A stretch of 64,000 nucleotides of DNA from Paralvinella palmiformis. Lineage: Eukaryota; Annelida; Polychaeta; Terebellida; Alvinellidae. Where the stretch lies: contig JAODUP010000454.1 in the NCBI GenBank assembly GCA_025642065.1, forward strand, positions 736,001 to 800,000, read 5' to 3'. The translations under genes were made by a program, and so were the position numbers. This document shows positions 51,011 through 62,479 of the stretch, piece after piece. The notes beneath the pieces are model-generated. The model was not told where the DNA came from. It searched no databases and saw only the letters and a list, made by a program, of their open reading frames with translations. Numbering within the stretch: position 1 is the stretch's first letter; each line of letters starts with the position of its first letter.

Positions 51011-51950
51011 CTTCTCCATAAACGTTAAGTTATCTTCTTAACTATCTGACTTTATACCTGACAACTTTATGAAAATCGTTGATGTTGTGTTCAATATTTT
51101 AATTATTGATTTATAGCAAAATACAAAATGAAAAATTGGCCGCATTTTCAATAAAATAGCTTTTCCTGTTATTTCTTGCTTTCATCATATACGTTTCGTT
51201 CCCATCTGGAACCGTCAAAATGAAACTTTCTTTAAGTTGGTTCCCGTATTTACATCCGGGAATAACAAATATCCCTGATTACAAACTCATTAACCGTAAT
51301 GTAAATTGATAAACAATAAACTCATCAAACTAAACGATGATGTTTGTCCATATCAAATATATCTAGTTAATCAAAAGACAAATTTCCTTGTTCAGTTTAT
51401 TTACTAAAATTGTATTTTTTCAAAAAACTGTGACTATTACTCTAGAATCTAAATAGCTCTGACCTAGTCAGAATTCTAAATGACCAATTCGAGATAAAAA
51501 ATCAAGCTTATTTGGTGTTTATGTGGATATTTGGGATAGGTAGTTGAATATTAGTCAACATGATTCCAGGCAGAAGAAGCAATTTCGAAAAATAAATAAC
51601 AAAGGTTATGACTCCAGTACATGTGCACTTTTAACAATTAACATTGATCATATACTTAAGCACCATCAAGTATTCACATCCTGTGTGTTATGTTTCTCTC
51701 TCTATCTCGTATTAACCACATACATTCGCCATGTTTAGAGATTCCACAAATATTTATATAGATAAATACATACAACATACAGAACCCCACCAAAGGTTTA
51801 GTCTCATCATACTTTATAATGTATCTATATACTAGAATGTCATTTATTGATTTTTGTTATCTAACAATAATAATTTATTTAAAATTCAACAAAACTACTT
51901 GGAAATAATTTGAGAATATCTGCAATATTGAACTCAAAATTTAATATTTA
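51011..51950. other. Spacer between LINE and Tc1 remnants
   Basis: AT-rich sequence with no recognised gene or repeat family. Confidence 0.6.
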
Positions 51951-51974
51951 GTAGCGTAATCACGTGATCGAATA

Positions 51975-52830
51975 ACATGCCTAACTCGTTCGGGCATGTA
52001 GCTGTTACAGCTTGTGCAGATAATCCTGCATGATATCGTCCCAGGCTCTAAACAAACACCGTATCAGTTCTAATTTTGTTGAAGGACGATCTCTCATGAC
52101 CCTATTCTGCAGCATACCCCAGACGTTGTTGCGGTCAGGTGACTGAGCTGGCTACTGGATCACCTGGACACCATGTTCATCTAACTAGATCTGCACATTA
52201 CGCGCCGTATGCACAGGTGCATTGTCGTGTTAGAATATAAATGGGATCGTGGCATGTCTAAACATATTCCCAACGGAATCCATAAGATTGTTATTCAGAA
52301 TGTCAATATGATCAGTAATTTTAATAGTACCATCCAGGATGACTAATTCACCAACTCCATAGTAAGTAAGCACATCCCCATACAATTAAAGAAACAGAAC
52401 ATCTCTTGGTAAATCCTGCAATGTTTTCTGGCTCTTTTGCTGTCCTATTCTCCCACCATACCCTCATTCATCCTTTATTAAAGCCAATATTGAATCTCGA
52501 TTCGTCTGAAAAGAATGAATCTAGCACGTTTGTTGTTCGGACCAATGAGTAGTTTCCTTCTGGCGATTCTACTGTCCAGAGAGACCCACTATGAATCCTT
52601 CTCCTAGCAATTGATTGCGAAACCACCTTGCCTACCCATCATGTTTTCCCGGAGAGTGGTCTTATTTGAACGTCCAAACCTAGCCCTTCTAGTACAACTG
52701 TCAGTCCGTTTGAACCTCCCCCATACCCAAGAACCAGTTATTCGGCTGATGGTTAATTGTATGGGGATCGGGTTGACCGTTACTCCAGCCTACCACATGC
52801 TGATCATCGTCCATCATGTCCTCCGTCGCC
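51975..52830 (-). pseudogene. Tc1/mariner-type transposase, inactivated
   Basis: On the minus strand: a helix-turn-helix part (WGRFKRTDSCTRRARFGR near 52700), then FSDESRFNI (first catalytic Asp, near 52500), a SLIVWGCAYY block near 52380, HDNAPVHTARN (second Asp, near 52215) and PAQSPDRNNVWG near 52135. The usual SPDLNPIENLW block is altered: the residues that would carry the third acid (Glu or Asp) are missing. Several in-frame stops also occur. The family cuts and pastes DNA into TA sites; this copy cannot. Clear terminal inverted repeats were not found. Confidence 0.85.
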
Positions 52831-52996
52831 CGATCATAAATCAGTACAGACATAATGTTACTTATGTTCAGTCAGACAGTGATATGTACAAACCACTTCA
52901 AATTATATTGTTTTTATTTTCGTTTTTTTTTCTTCTGTCGAGCTGTTTGATGGTTATACTGGTACAAAATTACGATGGGACAATACTTTTGATAGG

Positions 52997-53048
52997 GATC
53001 TGTACATGCATACATACATACATACATACATACATACATACACACGCT

Positions 53049-53085
<37 letters not shown>

Positions 53086-53097
53086 TTATTTATAGGC
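52997..53097. repeat. (CATA)n, (TA)n, (TTTA)n compound repeat
   Basis: About nine CATA units, then about 32 bp of TA, then TTTA units. Confidence 0.9.
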
Positions 53098-53203
53098 GTA
53101 TTTTTAAAAGACAACTCTTGTTACACTTTGCTTGTCACGAACATTATTTAAATTTGTTTGTCGGATGTTTGGGAGATGTTTCCCTAGAACATGCTAACAA
53201 AGG

Positions 53204-53345
53204 ACTCACTCACTCACTCACTCACTCACTCACTCATTGTGCTAGTACTTGTTCAAATAGTTAGAATACTGACACTTTCGCATGCACACGCGCGCACGCA
53301 CTCACACACGCACGCATACACAGACACACACACACACATACACAG
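53204..53345. repeat. (ACTC)n and CA/CG-rich repeats
   Basis: Eight ACTC units at 53204-53236, then a CA/CG-rich interrupted stretch at 53278-53345. Confidence 0.88.
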
Positions 53346-53409
53346 TGTATTTGTTAGAATAATCAGGTCGGTCTTATTGTTTGTATTATGGACACAAACG
53401 AACATATAG

Positions 53410-54555
53410 ACGATGACATGTAACATTAACACTAAGAGGAATGTTTACATAAACAGCTTTCCTCCGTATAATTCTCCAGGTAAGCGTCGACGATCCATAA
53501 ACAAGGTAACATTAACGGCTTTTATCCCGTTTCTTGTAGTAATCCTATCCAGAGATTACACATTATGTTATCCTAACAGTAGACATTGTTCGGTCGCTGT
53601 ACAGTTAAGGTGAACCATTATGGTTCAGTGCCAGAGTGATGGATTACAATGGCCAGGTATCTGGGGTTCCGACTCACCGGTAAGCTTTCATCTATTGATT
53701 AACAGACTCGTCCACGTTTAATTACCCGACTTGATGGTACAGCTTACCGTATATGACCGATTGATGGCCGCGGATTAAATACGGACAGGACTTCAATGGT
53801 CTATGGTAATAAATAATCGTGTTTGTGTCGGATAATAGACTACATGATATAGACAAGGAGTGTTAACGCTAATCTCTAGCACGATTCCGAACATAATTAT
53901 ACTGTCTATGTATATCTAACAAATTCTAACACTGACAGCTCAGAATGTTCGTGGTTCATATCTATTTCCAATACTTTGTTCGTGTGTTCCAATTTTGGGG
54001 GACATTTTCTTTTTTTCTCTTTGTTCAACGTCTAAAGCATACTGTACATGTTTAGGCATTTTATAAATAAATATTTATTATTATTATTATATTGTTATTA
54101 TTATTAACAGCTTGTAGTCAGAAAGAAAATATTTCATTGAAAATTGGTAAAAATGAAAGATAGTGCAAGTTTATGAACCACACGAACCAAATTCAGAGTG
54201 TAAAGATCCTTAGCCTAAACCGAGCCATAAAATCCCCGTTATTTAATTCAATAACAAAATATACGTTATATATTAGTTACGAAGTAGTACATAGCCACAG
54301 ACATAAAGGGTTATCAGGGATGGTAATGGCGCTACATCAAAGCACACTAAATGTGCCCTTATTCCGAACGTGGGCCTCTTGATGAAACAAAATAACCGAC
54401 ATCAAACGATATTTAGGTAGGATTACATAGTACGGTGTAATAACCGTATTAATACAAAACACTTATGTGATCACTTCATTTGTAATAAAATGTTTTCTGT
54501 CTCTTAAAATTCACATGAAGTGTTTAAGGGTGTCTTTGATAGAGAGTCGTTAATG
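53410..54555. other. Non-coding stretch
   Basis: No gene recognised. A sequence near 53625-53675 with GGGGTTCCGACTC resembles a decayed tRNA-SINE head but is too short to assign. Confidence 0.5.
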
Positions 54556-54559
54556 CAAC

Positions 54560-54990
54560 AGATGAATAGCAATGGCCTCCAACATACTACCTTGAGGAGT
54601 TCCACTCAGAACAAGCGCTACCAGTGACTTCATGCCATTGACAACTACTTGCTGATTTCTCTGAAATAAAAAGTCCATATTTTACCTGATATGCCATATC
54701 CTTTGATTTTCATCAGAAGTGGCTGATGCGGAACAGAGTCGAATGCTTTTGCAAAATCAAGATACACAGCATCCATATTATTTCCCATGTCCAGTGTTTC
54801 TGTCCATTTGTCCAGGACTGCCAACAGTTGAGTGACACAGGAGCGACCTTTGATGAAACCATGTTGGCATTTTGTGAGGAGTTGGTTTTCAACCATATGA
54901 TGCATGATATGGTCCCTGATGATCAACTCTAGAGTCTTACAGATGACTGATGTTAGGCTTACTGGCCTGTAGCCCCATCTTCTAGCCAAC
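54560..54990 (-). pseudogene. CR1/jockey-like LINE reverse transcriptase fragment
   Basis: From 54980 down: YRPVSLTSVICKTLE, CQHGFIKGRSCVTQLLAVLD, the catalytic-motif A stretch VYLDFAKAFDSVPH and KIKGYGISGKI. After a frameshift near 54660 comes VVVNGMKSLVALVLSGTPQG. The copy stops before the YADD motif. Both ends are missing, so it is a 430-bp internal relic. Confidence 0.85.
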
Positions 54991-55300
54991 CGGTATTTTC
55001 CTCAGGTGAAGAGACTGTCTGAAGATCAGGTATAGTGGTTCAGCTATAATTTATTGTAGTTCCATCGGCTCCTAGTGAAATTTGTTTTAGTGATAAGTAA
55101 TATTATATACGTGATTATAATTTCTTGTTGCAGTTTGTATTCTAGTTAAGGTTAACACATGGACAGCAAAATATATTAGTCATTTAAATATCTTTAGCAT
55201 TTCATGTGACGACCATTTGTTAAATAAATGACCATAAGCAATAAATGTATAATATGATTTCACGTCTGATAATCAGATAATATTCTAACAAATCCCCCTC

Positions 55301-55302
<2 letters not shown>

Positions 55303-55341
<39 letters not shown>

Positions 55342-55365
55342 ATGTATTGTGTGTGTGTGTGTGTA

Positions 55366-55399
<34 letters not shown>
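55303..55399. repeat. (TA)n followed by (GT)n
   Basis: About 36 bp TA, then about 50 bp of GT with one interruption. Confidence 0.93.
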
Positions 55400-55400
<1 letters not shown>

Positions 55401-55623
55401 AATAATTAGATTAGACTTGATCAATGTCTAATACGTCATTATGTTACTTTATTACAATATTTATATATATAAAGTTCTTTTGTTGACCTTTCTTAAGTTT
55501 TACATTAGTTTAAATGATTAAATCTACATAATTATATTTTTGTATAATTTGCTCCACGACTCATTTAAATGTTTATGTGTACACTGTACATAATATAGTA
55601 ATTTCGCTTAATGTTGCTTACTT

Positions 55624-55752
55624 GTGTTGTTGTTATTGTTGTTGTTGTTAAGTTCTTTAACCCGTTGTCGGTAGCTACACCTGGGATATATGAGTATGTG
55701 CCGGAATCGAACCCACAACATGGAGGTTTGTAGCAGAGTGCTAGAACGCACT
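55624..55752 (-). mobile_element. SINE family 2 copy (minus strand)
   Basis: Read on the minus strand: GTTGTGGGTTCGATTCCGGC (B box), CCCAGGTGTAGCTACCGACA, GGGTTAAAGAAC and an (AAC)n tail at 55624-55650. Apart from its orientation the layout is that of the copy at 43.1 kb. Confidence 0.65.
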
Positions 55753-55787
55753 GGTTGTAATGGAATTGATTAAATTAAAATTATTAA

Positions 55788-55788
55788 A

Positions 55789-55833
<45 letters not shown>

Positions 55834-55870
55834 GTTAGTAGTTATTTTACTACTAGTAGTAGTAATATTA
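55788..55870. repeat. (TTA)n trinucleotide repeat
   Basis: About 45 bp of TTA followed by a TAG-rich stretch. Confidence 0.9.
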
Positions 55871-56207
55871 TGTATTTACAATTTCATAAAATCCCGATAA
55901 CAGGCCAGATTTTGTAAACAATCCTTATCCTAAATACATAATTACAGCCTTACTGTATCACTTTCGAGTAGAGCTAGTTTCCCTAAATAATTCAAAGTAG
56001 CAATTGTTTACAATATGTCCGAGGTGTGTATAACATTATCTAAAGTATCAGCTTGTACTAACGTAATACATCAGAAAAGATACCATATTGTGTGTTTCTT
56101 AAATATGATGGATATTAATAGACAATTATTATTTACAATTGTTAAACAAATGAGACCTAGTGACAGATTCATCATTTTCGTTTTTTGGCCATAGTACCTA
56201 CGTTACG

Positions 56208-56208
<1 letters not shown>

Positions 56209-56261
<53 letters not shown>

Positions 56262-56301
56262 TACTGCTACTACTACTACTACTACTAATAATAATAATAA
56301 A
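56209..56301. repeat. (AAT)n with (CTA)n insert
   Basis: About 55 bp of AAT, then CTA units, then AAT again; it lies just upstream of the DIRS-like remains. Confidence 0.9.
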
Positions 56302-56339
56302 TATGAAGTTTCATAGTTAGCAGATATAGACTGTGTAAA

Positions 56340-57050
56340 TTATAAATCTGCAACGTTCCCTGAGAACATGGAAAGGGTTGAAAAACAATCGAAAGCCGAA
56401 GTATCAAAGGACACTATGTTGTTACTAGTTATAAACCAAGGATCTTTAGTGCACTTGGTGCTAATCCGAAATATGATGGCTCATTTGACCTTAGGTTAAT
56501 TACAGACTGCTCCAGACCACAAGGAGCTAGTGTAAATAATTATGCAGATCCGGGGAAATATCGTTTCTGCTGATTCTGCTGTCAAAAGACTACCCAATAA
56601 TGACTGGATGTGATAAGTAATATACTATGTATTATGACACTCTGCTCATAGTTGGCGCATCTCAATCGGTAGGCTCTTTCTACAGAATCACACAGATAGT
56701 GGTTAGGATGATGAAGCTGATAGGATATTACTCAACGTTATGCTATCTTTCTCTGTATCGTGATAACAGGGCAAAGACATCGACAAGCCAGTGATCCTCT
56801 GCAGGAAATACTTACAACTCTAGCGTTCATCATCAATGCTATCAAGTCAGTACCACCCACTCAGCGTGTTGTGTTCCTTGTGCTATCTGTAGATTAGTGT
56901 AAACAGAACGCTGTCCATTCCGACGGCAAAGCCTAACGAAATGGAAGATGTCTTCACTGTGTCAAAATAAACACACAGCATCAAAACGAGAACAGCAAAG
57001 CATTATCGGCAAATTAGCATTGGGTACAGATGGATAAAGGCTATACGTGT
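56340..57050 (+). pseudogene. DIRS-like retroelement reverse transcriptase remnant
   Basis: One frame reads HYVVTSYKPRIFSALGANPK, then YDGSFDLRLITDCSRPQG and ASVNNYADPG: the entry to the RT palm as found in tyrosine-recombinase retroelements (DIRS/Ngaro type), not LINEs. After a frameshift come SADSAVKRLPNNDWM and, from about 56654, GASQSVGSFYRITQIVVRMM, which corresponds to the stretch just before the catalytic YLDD box. The segment between them (motif A) is deleted and the YLDD box is not intact. A further piece near 56975 (SKREQQSIIGKLA) matches the RT C-terminal part. Clearly dead. Confidence 0.72.
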
Positions 57051-57139
57051 CCGGCATTGCGATCTCTCATCAACGATATATAAAAGCCTTCACATCGTAT
57101 ACAGCTCACTAGCGTAGTGAGACTGGACTTGGCTTATTC

Positions 57140-57449
57140 CTACAGATGATGCGATCAATTCGATGGCGTGGATTATATCCCGGATCACCGGGAGCCACAG
57201 CCCGATACCACCATCTATACGGATGTGTCACCACTAGGTGGCTCTGTATTCTGCGACAAAGACGTCTTATTCACCGTTCGGGAAGCACACTTACCAAATA
57301 TAACATATGGAGACATTTATGTCAAAGTAACCAGCTGCAGTCCTTCTGGCCAAGCGTCGCTGGTACCACCTTCTGACACATCTACATCCGTACAGATAAC
57401 AAAGGTGTGGAGGGAACAATACAGAAGGAATCGTCACGAAACAACATAG
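57140..57449 (+). pseudogene. Probable RNase H region of the same DIRS-like element
   Basis: An open frame after TGA at 57147 reads DGVDYIPDHREPQPDTTIYT, then DVSPLGGSVFCDKDVLFTVR and EAHLPNITYGDIY, ending at TAG 57449. The IYTD-S--GG pattern with E-A-H-L-x-I downstream fits the RNase H region that follows RT in DIRS/Ngaro elements. It has no ATG of its own, which agrees with its being an internal piece. The match is weaker than for RT and recombinase. Confidence 0.55.
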
Positions 57450-57810
57450 CTAACGTCACGCTAAAGGAAGTGTTGTGGTTAGCAGCATTCAATAATATCT
57501 CAGTTTGTGTTCCTTTGTGAAATTGAAGAACAATTTTGTTGCTGATACCGTTTCAAAGAATCATTTCTAGTAAAGAAGGGGTAAATATAACTAATCCAGT
57601 GAAGATGATGATGATGATGATGATGATTATATATTTATTTCCACATTCCGCAAGTAGTACATCATACAATAACTTAATTATATATTATATCAAGCATCTA
57701 ATTACATGTGAAATTTGGGGGACCGATGTAGCGTGAGCTGTCTTCCTATCGGGTCCAAGGTAAAATAAATGTAGAGATTACATGTAAATATTGATGGCTA
57801 CAACGATGAG

Positions 57811-58140
57811 CAAGAAAGCTCAGTTAGTTAGAGCGTAGGACTCGTAGCCGAAGGGTCGCGGGTTCGAAGCTCTGGAAGCTGTAATGCCGTCACATGACGA
57901 CTGTTTCACTCATCCATAAAAATAAGAACCTGACAGAACGTGAATGCTCAGTGTTTGAGTAACGCTTTGCGTCTTTAATGACAGCATGCGTTGTATGCTC
58001 CCTTGGGAATTGAGATGTGTGCTGGGTAGAAACAGCTCTGAGTCAGGGATAATAATACTGTAAAGCCCCTCAGAACAGGGTTACCTGGTTCTGGTGCTAT
58101 ATAAATATGCATTATTATTATTATTATTGTTATTATTATG
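57811..58140 (+). mobile_element. tRNA-derived SINE with LINE-type tail (family 3)
   Basis: The head reads AAAGCTCAGTTAGTTAGAGC (A box) and GGGTCGCGGGTTCGAAGCTC (B box), like a tRNA with the CCA end replaced. The 3' end is GGTGCTATATAAATATGC followed by (ATT)n. That 3' end is typical of L2/CR1-like LINEs, so the SINE probably borrowed LINE machinery. Only one copy is in the window. Confidence 0.82.
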
Positions 58141-58199
58141 CTAAGTGCCAGGTCGTGGTGACACGCATACGAACATGTGAGCGAGAAAAACGGGAGACC

Positions 58200-60010
58200 A
58201 GGATCAGGAATTATCATTTTCAGCATATCATTTCCGCTGGCATTGTTTACAATAGGAATTTGCCCATTTCACTGAATCAGAGTAGGATGTTAAGATATGA
58301 TTTTTTAATTTTACCTTCGAATTGTAAGCAGGGACAATACGAATCCACTTATTCCATATACCAGGAACATTATAAACAGGCAGTCTACTTGGGTGTGTGG
58401 AGTCACATCGAACAATGTTTATCAAATCAGATTGTAGCGTCATATATTCCCCCCTGATATTATAGTTTAAACTCTACATTCTTTCAAATGATCGTGGTCA
58501 TTTTTTATATATATAAGAATTCAAACATAAATAAGGCAATTTGAAACTCGTGCAAATAATTCAGCTTTAATGTCTGGGAACATATAAAATGGGTTATGTG
58601 TGGCTTTTATGTCACAAGTTGTAAATTGTCCATATAACACGCTTTTGTAAAAGTTTTGTTTTATACAAAAGAGATGCGTTTGCCCTTCCCCAAGCTAGTT
58701 ATCCATATGAGAGGTAAGGATGTATTAAAGCTGCATACAATGTTTTCAGACTACCTTACGGCAAAACGTGTTTCACCTTGTTTATAGTATATAATAGTAT
58801 GGATACTGTGTTGTTTATATGAGCCAGTTGGCATTCCCATGACAATGACTCATCTAAATATATACCAAGAAACTTGGTAGTTTTATTAATAAATTTGGAA
58901 CCAACTTTAAGCTCTAAGTTAGTGTTATTGACAGCAACATCTTTTTAGTCACATGTTCGTTTTCCACCTGTAAAGACAATAAATTGTGTTTTATTTGGAT
59001 TCAAGGAAAGTCGGTTTGCACAAAACCACTCACATAAACAACTCCTAGCACAATTATCCTTCTTGTATAATAGATTTATATCAGCGTCACTGATATATCT
59101 GAATATATCGTCAGCGAATGATATAATATGTGCATCAGCAGACGTTGCTATGTCGTTAATACAAATTAAGTACAGATAGCTATAACACCACTTAATAACT
59201 ATTCCGCGAATTCCATACAAATTTAGTGTGTTTAGGGGTATTTCTGGATTAATAACGTCAAAGGCTTTAGACAGGTCACAGAGATTGACAATGTATATTC
59301 TTTTAATTTTGTGTTATTTGCCTCAGCACATTTGGTAATTAAGTGTAGTATTGGGTGTATGGTAGAATGATTTGCACGGAAGCCTTATTGGCGTTCTTAT
59401 ACATCATTTTTTCAAATAGTTTAGAGAAGGCTGGAAAAAGGCTTAGTGGTCCATGATCGTTCAATTCATATTTATTTGATGTCTTGCAAATTGGGATTAC
59501 TTTAGCTAGTTTCAATTCCTCTGGGAATATACCGGTACTAAACGATTTATTTATAATGCAAGTTATTGGTAATTTGATGATGTGAATAGTTTCTTGCAAT
59601 AATTTGGTTGAAATGTCATCATGGCCATCAAGTTTTGGTTTTAATTTATTTGTAACTTCAGTAAGATGAATTGAGTCAATTGGCTCAAGAAACATACTAT
59701 TTATTAAAGGATTCTTTAAAAATTCATTATTATTGTTCTTAGATTTCGGTACACTTTGGCTGGTTGCCTCTCCTATTTTTTTTAAAATAGTTATTAAATG
59801 CCTCGGCTATTTCGGTTTTATCTGTTACACTGACATTGTTTATGTTAAAGGTCTGAAAGATGACTGATTAATCATTATTTTTTCCTGTTTTTTTTATAGT
59901 ACTAACCACGTCTGTTTAATGTTACTTTTTTTGTTCTATCATGACTGCGAAATAGTCTATTTTCATTTGGCGTCTAACTTAATTATATAGATTTACAAAG
60001 TGTCCAATTT
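58200..60010 (-). pseudogene. LINE (jockey/CR1-like), frameshifted, inside the DIRS-like remains
   Basis: From 60010 down: TDKTEIAEAFNNYFKKIGEA near 59800, FLEPIDSIHLTEV and KPKLDGHDDISTKLLQE near 59600-59690, FPEELKLAKVIPICK and SLFPAFSKLFEKM near 59410-59520, SFADDIFRYISDA (the catalytic YADD-type box) near 59110, NRLSLNPNKTQFIVF near 58990, KFLGIYLDESLSWE near 58860 and a C-terminal LPVYNVPGIWNKW near 58360. The central RT palm between FEKM and FADD is largely deleted, and stops and frameshifts abound. It is opposite in strand to the reverse transcriptase and recombinase on either side. Confidence 0.82.
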
Positions 60011-60269
60011 ATTAAATCATATGTCATTATTACGTTATTGTCATGTGCTTACTCGTCTATCCCTTCACATTTATCTTCCATAACGACGTGTTTTACTCTG
60101 CAAGAGTCCGCGAACAAGAGACGGTGCTGGATAAGGAGATTGCTGGTTATCGGTGTAGAAAATACAGTCATCTAGATCACAGATGGATATATATGATAGG
60201 TTTTGTTTCTTTTCTCGTTAATAACCCGGTACTGGCAGATTCAGGATTATTGTGTCGGTATGTCTGCTT

Positions 60270-61020
60270 CCTTACACGCGCTCGCTGACACTTCAAAGTG
60301 TGGCCTATTTTCTGAACCTGGTTAGGATTATTAATCTGAAGGGTACCCACCCTAGTCCACTTTCTGACTGAAGGTTGACTACAACCATCCGTGGTATTAA
60401 GAAAACGCATGGTATCCCTCTAAGCCCTCACCCCACGGCAGAAGTTTCCCATTACGCCGAATATTATGCATTTGATTCACACGCAACTGGATCTGTCCTT
60501 ATCCAGAGATGTAGCCACGTGGGCTGCTCGTTTATGTGCACTTTTCGCATTCTTTCGCAAGTTAACATTACTGCCCAAGTTACATAGAGATTACAATAGC
60601 GCAATTGACCTGGATACAGGAAGGGTGTGTCATTCACATCGGAAAGTGTTGTCATTAACGTGAAGTACATAAAAATAATCCAATTTCCAGATTCCAATGC
60701 CAACATTAGAGTGTTCAATACTCTTGCCCTGCCATTGCCTATTTGAGCAGTCACCTGCTATTCCTGATACTGCACCGTTATTTTCGTATCTAGTAAGCCC
60801 GAGTGGATATGCCGACTAATCGCACAGATCTTTTGTGAACTTATTACACCATTGCCTTCGTTCAAGTGGACTTGAACCATCGCAATTCTTAGGGTCCCTC
60901 TTTTGGTCGTCTTGGAGCCAGTTCTTTTCCTTTCCTGCTGATGTCCCAACACAAGTAATACAACTAGACGGGGGCTGGAGGTCATCAGCTTATCTTAGAT
61001 ATCTAACTTTCTTTGAGACA
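60270..61020 (+). pseudogene. Tyrosine recombinase of a DIRS-like retroelement, inactivated
   Basis: Plus-strand pieces: FLNLVRIINLKGTHPSPLSD near 60320 and LTTTIRGIKKTHG near 60380, ITPNIMHLIHTQLDLSLSRD and VATWAARLCALFAFFRK near 60450-60560, and SSGLEPSQFLGSLFWSSWSQ, FPADVPTQVIQLDGGWRS and AYLRYLTF near 60860-61010. This order matches the integrase-like recombinase of DIRS/Ngaro retroelements. The usual HSFRRG block around the catalytic His and Arg reads GSLFWSS here, so those residues are lost; the final Tyr region (AYLRYL) is kept. Stops and frameshifts confirm a dead copy. Confidence 0.78.
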
Positions 61021-61281
61021 GATTATGGCGCGTGTGCTTGCATCGCATATATGATTCATAGAATTTATATTATATTTTGGATTACCTTCAGCTTTGTTAT
61101 ATGTATTACATTTCACTTGTTAATGCAACATCTACAAAGTAGGTTCCTATGTCAGTAATTAATAAATGACACGTTTCCTCAAATACATTGTCGGTCAATT
61201 GTGTTAATCTGCATGCATAAAAAGACAGTTTGAAAGTTCATAAATTTGGAGAAAATTTAAAAAATGATAACTGATAAGACC

Positions 61282-61284
<3 letters not shown>

Positions 61285-61342
<58 letters not shown>
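61285..61342. repeat. (AT)n microsatellite
   Basis: About 58 bp of pure AT, 260 bp past the recombinase remnant. Confidence 0.95.
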
Positions 61343-61348
<6 letters not shown>

Positions 61349-62470
61349 CAAGTAGAAGTTTTGTCTTAGTTTGGGGTCGCTAAGTATAGTAACATCATGA
61401 AACTTGCCGATTAAGACAGTAATGATGACTGAGTGAAGGGTCTATGATGGTATAGTTTATCTGTTGTTGTCATTGGTTACACTCTCACCGTGTTGATCAT
61501 GATGTACTTACTGTTAGAAATATCGAGAGTTTACTTTTATATTCGAGTAAAAGGGGTATAACAGCAAATAACTAATATTTATAATACAGAATGATAAATT
61601 TATACTGGAAGAGGAGATGTATGGCGTAAGATGCAGAAAAAAATTAATAAAAGTATATATTTTATATGTAAAGAAAGCAGAATACAAACTCAACAGTTGA
61701 TTTTAATCTCTAATGGTAGAAATGGTCTAGATTAATATTGGCAAAAATATAACTTTTTTTGGTTGTCAGGATACTGATGGATATTATTATGATTAATATT
61801 GGCAAAAATATAACTCTTTTTGGTTGTCAGGATACTGATGGATATTATTATTATTAATATTTGTCATCTGATAAATAGAATCCATTTAATCATGTTTATG
61901 TTGGCATATCCTACAATTTTGACATATAACGTCTTATAATATACACTTTTAGACTTTACTTATTTTACTGTACACTCATTTTTGATGATTCCTGCTAGCA
62001 AAGACATTTTATTAACTCTAAATTAGTATTATTATTATTATTATTATATTATTTTTTCAATATGATCATTGCCCCATTTCTCTGACAGTATACCTGGCAG
62101 TTCACGAGAACCTATTACCAGTCGGTTTGTCCTATTAATATGATGCCACCTTAGTGGGCTGCTTTGGTATATAGTTTTTTAAACTCCTTCGTTAAAGGAA
62201 GCAATGTGATTGATGAGTTTACATTCTAATCGTCAGATAAGGATGGACCTAGCTTCAGGATAATTTCGTAACAAAGAATAACGTGTTGTTGTCAAGTCTC
62301 CAACAGAATATTACAACTTTCTTTACAGATTCATTAGAAACAGAATTGTTGTTATGGATCTGAAGTTTAAAGGCTAAAACGTAAGTTGATAGCTTCAGTA
62401 TTTCTTTGGTAAACGAAATACAATATTGTAGACAATGTTGGTGAGTATTTACAGTGGTGTTTAACACCAA
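61343..62470. other. AT-rich spacer
   Basis: No gene recognised. It contains a two-copy 61-bp tandem duplication (61730-61851) and a short (ATT)n run near 62027-62047. Confidence 0.6.
61730..61851. repeat. Two-copy 61-bp tandem duplication
   Basis: GATTAATATTGGCAAAAATA through GGTTGTCAGGATACTGATGG occurs twice in succession with one or two differences. Confidence 0.92.
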
Positions 62471-62479
62471 AGGTGTTTG

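Noticed and set aside
52611..53264. 217-codon open frame on the plus strand
   Set aside because: Its first part is antisense to the Tc1 transposase remnant and its end runs through TA and ACTC microsatellites, so it is an artefact.
57060..57150. TATATAAAAG followed by an apparent gene start
   Set aside because: The downstream open frame has no ATG and reads as the RNase H part of a DIRS-like relic, so the TATA-like string is most likely chance in AT-rich DNA. A similar string near 27561 has no gene behind it either.
57811..57890. Possible functional tRNA gene
   Set aside because: A and B boxes are present, but the acceptor stem does not close and the sequence continues into a SINE body with a LINE-like tail.
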